Source: Rhodosporidiobolus odoratus (lineage: Eukaryota > Basidiomycota > Microbotryomycetes > Sporidiobolales > Sporidiobolaceae). Taken from it: a stretch of DNA of 64,000 bases. A program made the position numbers and the translations under genes. Of this stretch, positions 26,301 to 39,749 are shown in pieces. The notes under the pieces were generated by a model that did not search any database, was not told the DNA's origin, and saw nothing but the letters and a program-made list of their open reading frames with translations. The number at the start of each line of letters is the position of its first letter. Positions within the stretch are counted from its first letter, which is position 1. The stretch covers positions 310,001 to 374,000 of the forward strand of contig JAOANU010000004.1 in the NCBI GenBank assembly GCA_034387635.1, given 5' to 3'.

Positions 26301-29300
26301 CTCCTCCAGCAGAGCGAGGACTGGGAGAAATTCGCCGACCGCGAGCATTCAATCGGCGTCAACCGCAACGCCCTCATCGCGCTCATCGTCGAATGGCGCC
26401 GCTTCGAACTCACCTGCTGGTCCCGACTGCTCACAACGGTTCAGGACAAGTTCGGCGACTCAGTCGCAGACTGGTGGTTCCGCTTTTACGAGACTGCAAT
26501 TCGAGGCGCGCCGGGCGTCGACCAGGAGGCCGAAACGGACGGCAAAGATCCGGAAGATTTCTACCGCGACCTCATCACCCTTCTCGACTCGTTCTTCACC
26601 TCATGCTCCATCGGTCAGTACGCTGCGCGACTTGACCTCGTCCTCTCCTTCGCCAACTACGCCGCCAAGCTCGGCGGTCGTCGCGATGCGATTCGGGTGC
26701 GTGCTCTTTTTCGCAGCTTCATATCTGTATTGATGGGCCTCAGCTAATCGGAGTGTCCCCTACAGGAACTCGGCGATGGCGCCGCATCGCTTCAACGCGT
26801 CGGTGACCTTCTTCACAATGTACACGCATTCTACAACCAATTCAGCGGGCGCATCTCCACCCACCTCGTAGCCGAGCGCGCTCGAGTCGAGAAGGAGGTA
26901 CAGAACGTCATTAAGCTTGCAAGCTGGAAGGATATCAACGTTTTCGCCCTTCGAGCGAGCGCCGTCCGGAGCCACCATCAGCTCTACAAGTGTGTTCGCA
27001 AGCTGCGAACCCTTCTTCAAAAGCCGGCCAGCGACCTCTTCTCAGCCGTCGATGTCGAGAAGGTGTCTTATGCCATGACCTCGTACATCCAAGCCCTTCT
27101 CCTAGCCTTCCTTCCTTCTCGAGCTAATCCGTATTCTCGCCTCGCAGTACGTCTCTCCCGCCATTTTCCATTTCTGCGGACTTGCCTCTCCTGCCTGCCG
27201 ACCTCGATGCCAGCACGGACGCTCCTCATCTCGTCAAGCTGGACCAGACCTTTAGCCGACTCAGCAAGATAGCCAACTCCGCCGTTGGAGACTTCGTCGG
27301 TGCGAGCCACGGCGTCCACGTCGAAGAGTTCGCAGTGGAGATCATCACGTCCGCGAAGCAGCTCAAGGACGAACCCTCGGGCGAGGAGGAAGGACGGGAG
27401 CAGAGGGTGAAGAACCTCATCGAGCGGAAGAGGAGGGCTTGGCGCGACTTGCTCAACGAGCTCAAGCGTGTCGGTATCTCGCCTTCTCCTTCTCCGAAGG
27501 TCGTCGCGCGTCTCGAAGACGTCGGCTCCGTCTACTCCCTTCCGCCTTCTTCGCCGCTCCTCGCCCTTGACGACCTGGTCCTCGGAGGCGACGCTCGTCA
27601 GCGCCTTCTCAAGGCTGACTCGTATCACTACCGACTACTCAGCGAGCTGCCGACTCTCAAGAGCTACCCGGCTGCGCACAATGCCGATGTCCGTACGCCA
27701 GACGTACAGAGGGCTCTCGGGCACATTCAGAGCGGGGTCAACTTTGCCTTCGAACAGCGATCTCACCTCGTTGCCGCCACCGCGACTCAAGTGCACCTCG
27801 ATCTCCTCGTCAAGCGACTTGACAGCCCACCCATCGCGCAACCCGCCCTGACCTGCCGACAGTTGTACGAGGCCCTTCTTCGCTCAACTTCCAGCATGCT
27901 TCAGGCGCTCAACGAAGCGAGTGATGAGATCAACAACTTCCGCATCGCGTCGCAAGATCCGTCCAACCCCGACGCAACTGTCGCTGCCGAGATCGTCAAC
28001 CAGTCTTTGGCAACCTTGAGCCGCGATCATGACCGCCTTCGGGAAGCTATAAGCTCTATGGCTTCCTTCGACGCCGTCCTGTGCACTCAGGATGAGCTGA
28101 CCCTGGCGACGGGGACCCGCCAGCACCTCGCCGAAACTGTCTCGGCTTTCGAGAACCTCCACATGCCCCCATCTCTCCGCTACATCCTGCAGCCCCTCGT
28201 CACCTACTTCTCTTCCCTCGAACTTCCTTCCCTCGCCTCTTCCCCTACCCCCACCCCAGACGTCGCTGGCCTCAAGTCCAGCCACGACAGCCTCATCAGC
28301 GCTGTCCTCATCGTCGCGCAGGAGCTCAAGAAGCTCGCCGACGAGGGCGTCAAGGTGTCCGAAGATGGTGAACTCGCCGACCAAGCTGTCGGAACCACGG
28401 GTCGGTCGTACCGCGCCGTACTCAAGACTCTCCGTCTGGAGGAGATGGTCGAGAAGGTCGACGCCTTCACTCGTCAAGCTCACCTCTCCCTCGCACAAGT
28501 AAGCTGCGGTTTTTTCCTTCCAGCTGATGGAAGATTCTGACTTTCGGGACTCTCTCAGCAGAACACTGCCGCCTCAATCCTCGTGGCCCGTGTCTCCCCC
28601 TTCCTGCGCCTTTACTCCGATCTTCTTTCTCGCCATCTCTCTTCCTTCTTCGACTGGCACAAGTCATCACTCAAACTCAACCATGTCCTCGCCTCTATCC
28701 TCAAGGAACTGGCCACCGAAGGTTTCTGCCGACCACCCGAAGGCGACGGCAAGAACGGCGCCGACGATACTTCCGACGGCAAAACCACCGAAGGAACCGG
28801 CATGGCCGAAGGAACGGGCGCCAAGAACGTCTCGAATGAGATTGAGGACGAGTCTCAGCTCGAAGGGTTGCAGAGCGATGTGCCGCAGGAGAAGCGGGAA
28901 GACGAGCAGGAGGACAATGGGGATGATGATGCTGTCGAGATGCAGCAAGATTTCGATGGTGAGCTGGAGGACCGAGGAGATGGTGCCAAGGACGAAAAGG
29001 AGGATGGGGAGAGTGATGAAGAGGAGGATGACGATCAGCCTGAACCGGAAGAGCAGGTCGCCGACGTCGACCCGCTTGACCCGTCTTCCGTCGACGAAAA
29101 GTTCTGGGGCGACGACGAGCCGCCGCAGGAGGACAAGGGTGGGAAGACGGATGAGGTCAACCAGGAGACGGCCAAGTCTGCTGGTGAGGCGGAGATGACT
29201 GCGAAGGAGGATCAGCAGCCGGCGCCCCAAGCCAAGGGTGAGGAGGGGAAGGATGGGAAGGAGGAAGAGGAGAACCCGCAGGCTGGAGAAGATGAGAAGG

Positions 29301-31709
29301 GCGGAGACAAGCCGGAAGGAGAGGAGCAAGATGGCGAAGCAGGAGAGGAGGAGACCGGAGGAGAAGGTGCGGAAGAGGAGCAAGAGACGGGAGAGGAAGG
29401 CGATCAGCAGCAGCCGCAAAGCGGCGAGCAGCTCGACAGCCAAATGCCAGAGGCTGACAACCTCGAATTGCCGGACGACATGAACCTCGACGGCGAGGAG
29501 AAGGACAAGGATGGAGACGAGGACCTCGACTTGGACGATGAAATTGGGGACATGCCTGAAGGTGAGTATTTCTGCACTCTCCTGACACTGCTCTCGCCTC
29601 GCCGCATTATTCCATAGGGGCTCCTCTGCCCCTGCGTGGAGCTGACTGCTATTCCTTGGTCATCGCAGATGGAGGCGAGGGCGAGAACGATGAGCGACCA
29701 GATCAACTCGAAGAGATGGGCGACTCGAAAGAGGACGGTGCGGAAGAGGACGAAGAGAACCCGCTCGCCGGCAACGATACTTCCGCCCAACCCGAAGGCG
29801 AAATGGAAGACAAGCAAGCCGACGAAGCTCTCGACCAATCTCTTGGCGGCGCCGACCAAGGCGAAACAGGCGGCGAGGGCGAACAAGACGCCGCCGCTTC
29901 CAAGCCCGACGCCGCTTCTTCCGCCGACACCTCTCGCCAAGCCGGCGCCCAGTCTACCGCACAGGAGTCACAGCAGCCCGACGCTCAGCGCGATGGAGCT
30001 GCGGACGACGCCGACGCCGAAATGCAAGACGAGAACGATGCTCCCGCCCCTTCCGCCCCTTCTGCTTCCGGCTCTGGCCCTTCGAAGCAACGAGCAGCCG
30101 CCGACCCTTCTGCCGATCCCAACGCACAGCCCCAGTCACAGCAAGACCAGTCTCCTGCCGAACCGCAGCGTAGCCTGGGCGACGCTCTGCAGAACTGGCG
30201 ACGACGCCTCGAAGCCATTGGCGATTTGGCTCAGGTGGACGAGAACGAGGCGGATGGCGCCGCTCCGGAGCCCCAACAGGACGGTGCCGTCGAGTACGTG
30301 AAGGAAGGTGACGAACAGGAAGTGGACGAACAGGCCCTCGGTCCCGCCAGCGAGGAGCAGGTCAAGAAGCTTGAGCAACTCCACCTCGGTGAGGAAGTCG
30401 CCCCTCCTGAAGACTTCCCGCAAGACCTCGAGATGGATGCCGAGCCCGAGGCGCCGACTGCCCAGCAGCAACAACCCCAGACGGTACAGCTAAATGGGTC
30501 GTCGTTGACGGAGTCAGACGCTAAGGCCGTTCCCGCTACCGAACTTCGACAAGACCGTTCTGCAGCAGGGCAGGACGGGGAGATGGAGGACGAGGTACGC
30601 GCCGAGGACGAGGAGCACCCTTCGACCACTTTCGCTCCTCCCATCGACCCTCAGGAGGACAAGGCAGTCGAGCAGGCCATGCTGAAATGGCGCTCCGGTG
30701 ACGACCCTTCCATGACCTCGGAGGGTGTCTGGCGTCTGTACGAATCCCTCACTCGCGACCTGTCCTTTGCTCTCACCGAGCAACTCCGCCTCATCCTCGA
30801 ACCCACCCTCGCCACCCGTCTCCAGGGCGACTACCGATCCGGCAAGCGCCTCAACATGAAGAAGATCATCCCCTACATCGCTTCCGAGTTCACGAAGGAC
30901 AAGATCTGGCTTCGTCGCACTCGCCCGTCGCAGCGTGAATACCAGGTCCTCATTGCCATCGACGACTCAAAGTCCATGGCCGACTCGCACTCCGTCCACC
31001 TCGCCTTCCAATCTCTCGCCCTCATCTCGCGCGCCCTCACCCGCCTCGAGGTGGGTGGCGTGTCGATCTGTCGCTTCGGTGAGCAGATGGACGTGCTCCA
31101 TCCCTTCGAATCCGGCGTCGTGTCGGATGAAGCCGGTGCTTCCCTCCTCTCCAAATTTACCTTCCAGCAAACCACGACCGACGTACGCCTCCTCGTCGAG
31201 CGTTCTCTCGCCCACCTCGCCGCCGCCAAAGAGTCTGCCGCCAGCGGAAAGAGCAGTCTTTCCGCCGGCGACCTCTGGCAACTTCAGGTCATCATCTCGG
31301 ACGGAATGTGCCAAGACCACGATCGTCTTCGAGCACTCCTGCGCAAGGCTGCCGAGCAGAAGGTCATGTTCGTCTTTGTCGTCATCGACTCACTTCACCG
31401 ACGGACTGAGGACGCCGCCGCCACGGCCGCGGCCAAGGAAGCCAACCAGCACTCGATCCTGGCGATGAAGTCGGTGTCGTACGTGACCAACAGTCAGACG
31501 GGCAGGCTCGAGCTCAAGATGGATCGATACTTGGATTCGTTCCCGTTCGAGTATTTTGTCGTGTTGAGGGATGTTGAGGCGTTGCCGGAGGTATTGAGCG
31601 CGACGTTGAGGCAGTTCTTTGAGAGGGTGCGTTGTGCCTCTTTTTCTCTATGCCTTACAGCCGCCGCTGACTCTTGCTTGTATGGATGTAGGTGTCGTCC
31701 GACCGGTAG
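14369..31709 (+). CDS. MDN1: Midasin, giant AAA ATPase of 60S ribosome assembly
   Basis: This gene spans 17.3 kb with roughly twenty short introns and encodes about 5,300 residues, in line with yeast Rea1 (4,910) and human midasin (5,596). The start MEVDTPPPQQGILTPHYTSP opens a helical N-terminal domain. Six AAA modules follow, with P-loops near 15855 (GSPSSGKQSS, degenerate), 17210 (GETGTGKTAA), 18600 (GPTSAGKTSV), 19550 (GETGAGKTSV), 20795 (GSPGVGKTSL) and 21740 (GTRGTGKTAL). A long helical linker fills 22.7-28.5 kb. A Glu/Asp/Gln-rich segment runs 28.8-30.7 kb. The MIDAS domain starts near 30950 with the metal motif IAIDDSKSMADSH and ends at VSSDR after a last intron (31629-31691). Midasin strips assembly factors Rsa4 and Ytm1 from pre-60S particles in nucleolus and nucleoplasm. 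Individual linker exons were not all verified in phase. Confidence 0.97.
28850..30700 (+). repeat. Acidic low-complexity segment of midasin
   Basis: Codons for Glu, Asp, Gln and Gly dominate (for example EGEEQDGEAGEEETGGEGAE), with one intron near 29562-29668. This is the D/E-rich region that precedes the MIDAS domain in all midasins. The purine-rich plus strand also produces a long antisense frame that should not be annotated. Confidence 0.85.
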
Positions 31710-32075
31710 CAGGTTAGTGAAGTGAGCGGGAGACTGGGGCGTATGGAGTGTTGAGAAGGCGGACGAAGAAAAAGGTCGTTTTTGCTACTTTCCCCTGCGC
31801 GTTGTTGTATAGAGTATCCCCCCACAGTATCGCTTGTCTGATTCTGCATTGCATATGGCTCTGAACATCTATTCTTGGATTCAGCTTAGTCGAGAACTGA
31901 ATGCAAGAGTCGTGCGATGCGATTCTCTGTCCCCCAAGCAACTCACCTCGATTCGCTCAGATAACCCCAGCAGTACTACCAAGAGCTTCCAGACAGTAGT
32001 TACGACCATTGGGCGGCAACTCCGCCATTCCAGCTACCCGCGATCCTCCCTCAACTTGCCTCGTCCGATCCCCTC
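31710..32075. other. Intergenic stretch between MDN1 and the START-like gene
   Basis: 366 bases hold the MDN1 3' end and the promoter of the next gene, in tandem orientation. No other feature was seen. Confidence 0.4.
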
Positions 32076-34121
32076 ATGTCCGCCTCGAGCCAAGCGGTGG
32101 CGTTACCAGATGCGAGCAAGAGCTTCCTGTCGCTGGTGCTCTCTCTCAGTCCCCTCTACTTTCTTATATCAGCCCGGAGTACGTCCTGCCTCTTCCCCTC
32201 CCTTCTTTCCGTTCACTTGGCCATTACCGGCTGACTCAAGTCACCTCGCAAAGACTCGCTCGGACTTGACAAGCTCCATGTAGGCTTGCTCCAAGTGCTC
32301 CTGCTGGTAGTCCTCCGGGCAGGCCTCGACATGATTCCTTCAAAGGTCAAACAGGCAACCACCCGACGTCGTTCCGCCTCTCCGCCTCCCGCCATCATGG
32401 TAGAACGCAAAGCCTCTCCATCTCCGCCTGTCGCACAAGTAGCGCCGGTCGAAGCGTCAAAGAAGCGGAAAACAAAGCACGATGCAGCCAAAGCCAGGAC
32501 GAAAACTCCCCGCCTGCGCCCAGTTCCTCCTCCGCCTCCCTCACCAAAGCCTCTGCCCCCCTTCTCCGTCGAAAAGCTCGACGAGACAGTCGCGAACTTT
32601 CTCTCTATCACAGACCCAGCTTTCCTTTCCTATCTCCCTTCTTCCGTCAAACCAACTACCTCCATTCCTCCCGCTCCGCTTTCCTCCTGGACATCAACCT
32701 ACTCAGCCGCAGACATCCAAGTCCTGCAACATCCTACATTCAAGAGTCTTTTTGGGATATGTGCGACATACCCCGAGGTACCGTTGAGGTCGCTGTACGA
32801 GGTGCTGCAGAATGTTGGAGCGAGGGGGACCTGGGATTCGATGACGGCGAGCGGGGAAGAACTGGAGCGATTTGAGGTCGAAGGTGGAAGGCGGGCGAAC
32901 GTTATGTGGATGAAGATGAAGGGGATGGCGATGGTCAAGGCCAAGGTGCGTCCTGACAAACTCTTGTCTACTTGCCTTCCTGACATCCGAGTTTTTCTCC
33001 TCGCAGGACCTTGTGCTTCTCTCCATTCCCGGCACTTTCCCCACCTTATCCACGGCTCCGTCAATTCCCGATGCCGAAGCTCCTATATCAGACTCGACAA
33101 AGCCCGTCGCATCCCATCTCAAGCTTTTCGCCGCCACTACCTCCGTCTCCCACCTACGAGCGCCAATCACGAACGAGTTCAACAGGATGCAGCTCGATGT
33201 CTCTGGCTTCGTCATCGAAGAGGTGAATGGTGGCAAAGGTAGTCGAATCGTGCAAATCACGGATTTGAGCGGGCTGGGCTGTACGTTGCTTTTTCATGCT
33301 CCTTTCCGACAAGGCTCTTCAACTCGGCGCCTCGAGCTGACATACGTACCCCATACCGCGAATCAGCCTGGATCCCCTCGGCCATCATGCGCACAATCAC
33401 GACGACCATGCTCCCAAAATCCCTCATCAAACTCGGAGCCGCCGCTGCCGAAGCTGCCGCCGGAGGATACGACGGAACCGTCGAATACCCACCGCCTGTT
33501 CTCGGATCCTGGGCTGCACCTCCTCCTCCTCCTCCTCCTACTGTACCACCATTTTCGCCTGCGCATACTCTCGTTGACGAGGAAGGCTCGGCGGCAGGCG
33601 GATCGGTAAGAGGGAGCGATCTCGCCTCGCTCGTGGATACGGACGAAGAAGGTGACTTGAGCAGTGACGAAGAAGAAGACGACGACGACGTCACGCCGGC
33701 CTCTTCGTTGTCCCCATCCACGGTAGCAACATCAGCAGCGACAAGAAGCACCGGCAGCACGACGACCTCCGGAAGCGACCTCCACGCCCTCTTGACCCAA
33801 CTGCGAGCTTTAACGACTCGACTCTCAACGCTCGAAGCGTTGGTCTCTCCGACTTCGTCCAGGTTCTTGCCATTCCCTCCCGCTTCTTCCTCCTCGACTG
33901 CAAAGACGGGCGACAAACGACCCTGGTGGTCTCTCTATTCCTCTCCCTCTTCAACATCTTCCTCCTCCTCCTCGACTACCCAAGATGGACCTGCAGCAGG
34001 AACCGAAACGGCCATTCTGAGTGAAGGGAAACTGAGCGCGTTGTTCACTTTGGGAAGTGCGGCGGGGGCAGCGTTGGCAGTGGCGGCCGTGGCGGCGTGG
34101 GGAAGGAGTGGGAGGAGGTGA
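32076..34121 (+). CDS. START-like lipid-binding protein with C-terminal membrane anchor
   Basis: The ATG at 32076 gives MSASSQAVALPDASKSFLSL. Introns start at 32179, 32946 and about 33281, giving roughly 580 residues. An N-terminal hydrophobic stretch (LHVGLLQVLLLVVLRAGLDM) is followed by a Lys/Pro-rich linker. The START-like fold spans about 32700-33450, with LRSLYEVLQNVGARGTWDSM early, KDLVLLSIPGTFPT in the middle and DVSGFVIEEVNGGKGSRIVQ leading to ITDLSGLGSWIPSAIMR. An acidic/Ser-rich linker follows, then a final hydrophobic helix (LFTLGSAAGAALAVAAVAAW) just before the basic end GRSGRR, which fits a tail anchor. START-like folds carry sterols, phospholipids or ceramides between membranes. 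The ligand and organelle are unknown. The N-terminal exon assignment is less certain than the core. Confidence 0.7.
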
Positions 34122-34773
34122 TGAGAGGGACCCCGCAAGAAGGCAACGAAGTATGGTACTTGTTGTTGAGTATGCATGGGCTGGCGTGTTGTATCGCTAT
34201 TTACATCTTGTTGCACTCCGGACTAGCTAGGATATCTGTCGTACTGGGCGTTTTGCAACGCCGCTTAATCTCGCTATCGGTCGCGCGCCCCGTCTTTCGC
34301 AGACACGGTCTGCGCAATCCCGTGCGTAAAGGCGACGCAAACCAAACGCAAACGAAAGAAATGCCTTTTTCAGAGAGAGCCCTTGGGAAACGAAAACGAA
34401 AGGAACGGCGAGACAGATGAACGTGGAAGAGAGAGTAGAGGGAACAACGGAGGGCGAAGAAGATCAACATCAAGGAGAAAGAGGGGCACGGAGGAAGGAG
34501 TGAGAGGTGGAGTAGAGTAGGGTAGGGAGCGAGGAAAGGCATAGAAGGAACTGAAAAAAAGTACTATAGAGCTACGGAGTAAAAAGGGAGAGAGAAAAAA
34601 AAACGAGAACTAGGTAGTGATTGTTTCGTTGTCGTTCGAAAGTCGTTGTGTACGTCGTTGCGTTTCCGCCCCTTCCGCTGCTGACTCGCCGTCTACCCGC
34701 CTGCAAACTGCCGGTACCTCACTAAACCCCTCCCTCCGAACCAACCAGATCCAGAACGAGTCTTATTGTCCGC
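34122..34773. other. Intergenic stretch between convergent genes
   Basis: About 650 bases between the stop of the START-like gene and the stop of SAR1. It includes purine-rich plus-strand tracts (34380-34620) and no convincing coding frame. It should contain both polyadenylation regions. Confidence 0.4.
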
Positions 34774-36363
<1,590 letters not shown>

Positions 36364-37393
36364 GGTGTGCGAGGTGGAGAGACAAACAGGGGAGATCGAA
36401 TCCAGGACGATGAGGAGACGGTCAACATCAACTCGCTCCTTTGCCTTTCCTTTCCGGTGCAGTCGTGAGCTACTCTTACTAGAATCCAGTCTGCCGAGCC
36501 CGAGGCGGATAGATACCAAGCGGATCGAGTAGGCTATGCAGGTTTGCTCGTTTCTCGTTTTCTTCCAGCATACGGTCCAGGGCCAGACGAGCCAAGCACA
36601 TCTCTACTAGCCGCGCGGTCGCAATGCCACGAACGAGCGTTGCCGAAACAGCCATATGCGACTCGCTGTCAAGGGACGAGAGCACACAGCGGCTACTCTA
36701 TGGAGAAGAAAGAGATAAATCGAGTCGCGAGCGCCCTGCAGCGTGTTCGACTAGAGATCCGGATGGTAGCTAACTGTGAGCGGAAAGGAATGCCTATAGA
36801 GGCTTGTGAGACGCGTATGTGTCCGAGGAAGAGAAAAAAGGAGGAAAACTGTACGTACCGCAGGGACGAGTCGGCGCAGGCGCAAAGGGAGCAGCTCGCC
36901 CCGAGCAGCTGACCAGTGACATAGCCTGTAGCAGTCGTGTAGCAGCGCACCGGCTTTGCTGGAGTGAGCTGAGGGGGGGTCGCGAGACATCCCCGAGAGG
37001 AGAAGGAGGCGCCCGTTGACCCGGAAGTGAAGGGCAGGGCGTGCGTCCGCGGGTTGGGTAGTGTTGTAGCCTGTAAGACGGTCAGCTCGAGCGTAAGCGA
37101 ATGCGGTCGGGGTCATTAACAACCTTCCCATCAACGTCAACTCCTCTCAGGCTGCCTCGTCTCGTGTAACTAGTACACGCTCTCCAGGCCTCGAGACCGC
37201 TATACAGCTGCTATACGCTTCACCGCTATCTCGCCGGATCTAGCTCCGTTCCACCTTGACTCAGTATGTTGCTCCTTCCCCCACACCCATCATCATCTGC
37301 TGCTTCTGCTCTCTTGCGAGAATACCGCTTCACTGACTCCGAACACCTGCCACAGTACCACACATCCAATCAGCTCACTAGCCGCGAACAGCC
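36364..37393. promoter_or_regulatory. Divergent intergenic region between SAR1 and VMA8
   Basis: About 1 kb with no supported gene on either strand; the open frames found lack family motifs or consistent splice sites. It should hold both promoters. A CT-rich stretch with CATC repeats lies at 37265-37310, close to VMA8. Confidence 0.4.
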
Positions 37394-39032
37394 ATGTCTG
37401 GAACGGGACCTCGCGAGAATGTCTGTACGTCCGACCCCTCGCCTCCCTTTCCGCAAAGACCCTCGCTGATTGTCAGTCACTACATTCGCCCACAGTCCCT
37501 ACTCGAATGAACCTGACCGTCACAAAGACGAGGCTCAAGGGCGCTCAGACTGGTGCGCTGACGTTGGAGCGTTCGTTCGCAGCGAGGAAAACTGACAAGA
37601 CTGCCGCTTTTCCGTTCGTCAGGACACTCGCTGCTCAAGAAGAAGAGTGATGCGCTCAACAAGGTCAGTCTTATCCGTTGACTCGTCGCCACCTCCCGCC
37701 GCACGGCGTAACGGTGCAGCTCTCAGCCTTTGCGTTTCACTCACGCTGTTTTCCTTTCTCTCTTCCCTCGCCTCCGCCTTCCCACCTACCAGCGCTTCCG
37801 CACCATCCTCCACCGCATCTCAGAAGCCAAGCTAAAAATGGGTCGCGTCATGCAACTCGCCGCCTTTTCGCTCGCTGAAGTCACCTATGCAACCGGCGAC
37901 ATCGCCTATCAAATTCAGGAAAGCGTGGGAGAGGCCACCTTCAAGGTCAAGGCGAAGCAGGAGAATGTATCGGGCACCATCTTGCCGGCGTTTGAAGGTA
38001 GCCGGGCTCCGGCAGAGAATGGAGGCAATGGCAGTGCGTTATCCCTTACTCTTGCTTTGTTCTCCTTTTCTTCGCCTTGATCTTGTTCGGGTCCCTTTGC
38101 AATCGCCCCGACTGGCAGTACTGAGGGCCAATGCCGACTGACAAAACGCTTCACTCTATACAGGTTTCGGTCTCACCGGTCTCGGACGAGGTGGTCAACA
38201 GATCACTCGATGCCGCGAAACTTTCGCCAAGGCGGTGGAGACCTTGGTCGAACTCGCTTCCTTGCAGGTGCGCCAAGTCTCTTTCGCGTGTGGCGTGTGT
38301 CCGCTCCGTGCTGTCTGTAGCTGGTATTGAGGCGACTCAATCGCCGCTTCTCACCCAAGAGACTCGCGCTGAACCATTTTTCTTCTTCTCCATCTCCGCC
38401 TTATCTTCCCTCTTCTTGCACCCCGTTCTTCCATGCGTAGACCGCCTTCGTCATCCTCGACGAAGTCATCAAAATGACCAATCGTCGTGTCAACGCGCTG
38501 GAACACGTCGTCATTCCGAGGCTGGAGAATACGATCGGTTACATCAACTCTGAGTGCGTCGTCCTCCTCCTTTTTACCCTTGCCCTGCTTGCTTCCCTTT
38601 TCTCCTCTCTGTTTCCTCCTCTCTGAGCTGTGTTTTCGCGTCTCGTGCTGGTTCTACGATCCTGATGCTCTTTTTGCGCAGACTGGACGAAATGGACCGC
38701 GAAGAGTTCTTCCGCTTGAAAAAGATCCAATCCAAGAAGAAACGCGACACGGCCGCTCGAGAAGCTGACGAGGCGGCCAAACGAGCGGCGGAAGAAGAAG
38801 CGGGTGAACCGAGTAGGACGGGAGGGATGGGCGTTACTGAGGGGACGGCCAATTTGCTGCAGGAGAAGGATGAGGATGGTGCGTCTCGGTCTCCTCTGAT
38901 GGGCTCCTCACTCTCCGTCTCTCCCGCCCTCCAATCCGGGCGGATCATTGGGCCACCTTCACTTCTTTTTCGTTCGAATGCCAATTTGCTGAACTACCTT
39001 CTCTCCAACTCTTGCCCGCAGTCATTTTCTAG
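37394..39032 (+). CDS. VMA8: V-type proton ATPase subunit D
   Basis: Exons 37394-37424, 37496-37552, 37623-37663, 37793 onward and further 3' pieces, ending DEDVIF with the stop at 39030-39032. The spliced protein starts MSGTGPRENVFPTRMNLTVT, has TKTRLKGAQTGHSLLKKKSD and then RMGRVMQLAAFSLAEVTYA-type sequence (MGRVMQLAAFSLAEVTYATG), followed by FGLTGLGRGGQQITRCRETF and TNRRVNALEHVVIPRLENTI. The length is about 260 residues, usual for subunit D. This is the central rotor stalk of the V1 sector, coupling ATP hydrolysis to proton pumping into vacuole and Golgi. All exon joins agree in phase. At least seven introns, mainly with GTGCGY donors, break a short gene. Confidence 0.95.
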
Positions 39033-39379
39033 ACCCCTTCTTACCCGACTCCTCGCCTCGACGTCTCCCTTGACCCACCACCACTACGGAGCCACGAAAC
39101 TCGTCCCTCACTTTCCCCTCTGAATCTCCCCTCTTTCGTAGTCTCGTGACTGTTGTTTTTTTCTTTCTTTCTTCCCGTCCGCAACCCCTCTCGGGCTCGA
39201 TCGAGCTCGAGCTCTTCTTGCTGTTGCCTTGCCCTTCCACAGCGCGTGCGCGTCCGTGCACGTGTGCCGTCACCGTTAGCGTTCCTCTCTCGCTCGTCCC
39301 GTTGGTCTTCGCCATTCGCAGGTTCCGACCGTTCCGCACTCGTTCATCAGATTCCGCCGCGAGAGAGAGAGAGAGGGGG

Positions 39380-39410
<31 letters not shown>

Positions 39411-39749
39411 CTGCTAGCTCTTCACAAGGCGTTCCCCACGCAGGTCTGACTCGGCTAGTTTCCACTGTCGGTTTCTTTGCCCTTCAGTGGACAAACAGAA
39501 ATACCTCCCTCTGGGACGCATGCGATCCTGAACTCGACGGAACGGAAAGCAAATGTCGATACACCGCAGAAGGAAAACGGGCCATTTTTTCAGCTTGGGA
39601 TTGCACACGAGCAAAGCGGTCGAGCAAAGATGGAGGAAAGGGGAGTACACGGAGAACGACACGGAAGGACAACGTAGGAGGAGGAGGAGGAGGAGGAGAA
39701 GGAGGGGCATGGAGAAAGACCAGGGGAAGGGGAATCAGAGAGGAGGGTT
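39033..39749. other. Intergenic stretch between convergent VMA8 and SUB2
   Basis: About 720 bases with no supported gene. It contains a (GA)n tract and, near 39680-39710, a run of AGG triplets. Both 3' ends lie here. Confidence 0.45.
39359..39410. repeat. (GA)n simple repeat
   Basis: A near-perfect GA dinucleotide array on the plus strand, broken once by a run of G. It lies between the 3' ends of VMA8 and SUB2 and has no coding role. Confidence 0.95.

Noticed and set aside
28667..29443. Long minus-strand open frame rich in Leu/Ile, looking like a membrane protein
   Set aside because: It is the antisense of midasin's Glu/Asp/Lys codons (GAG/GAC read as CTC/GTC), and midasin coding is certain there.
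39359..39410. GA array as a regulatory GAGA element
   Set aside because: It lies between two 3' ends rather than in a promoter; a simple repeat is the better description.
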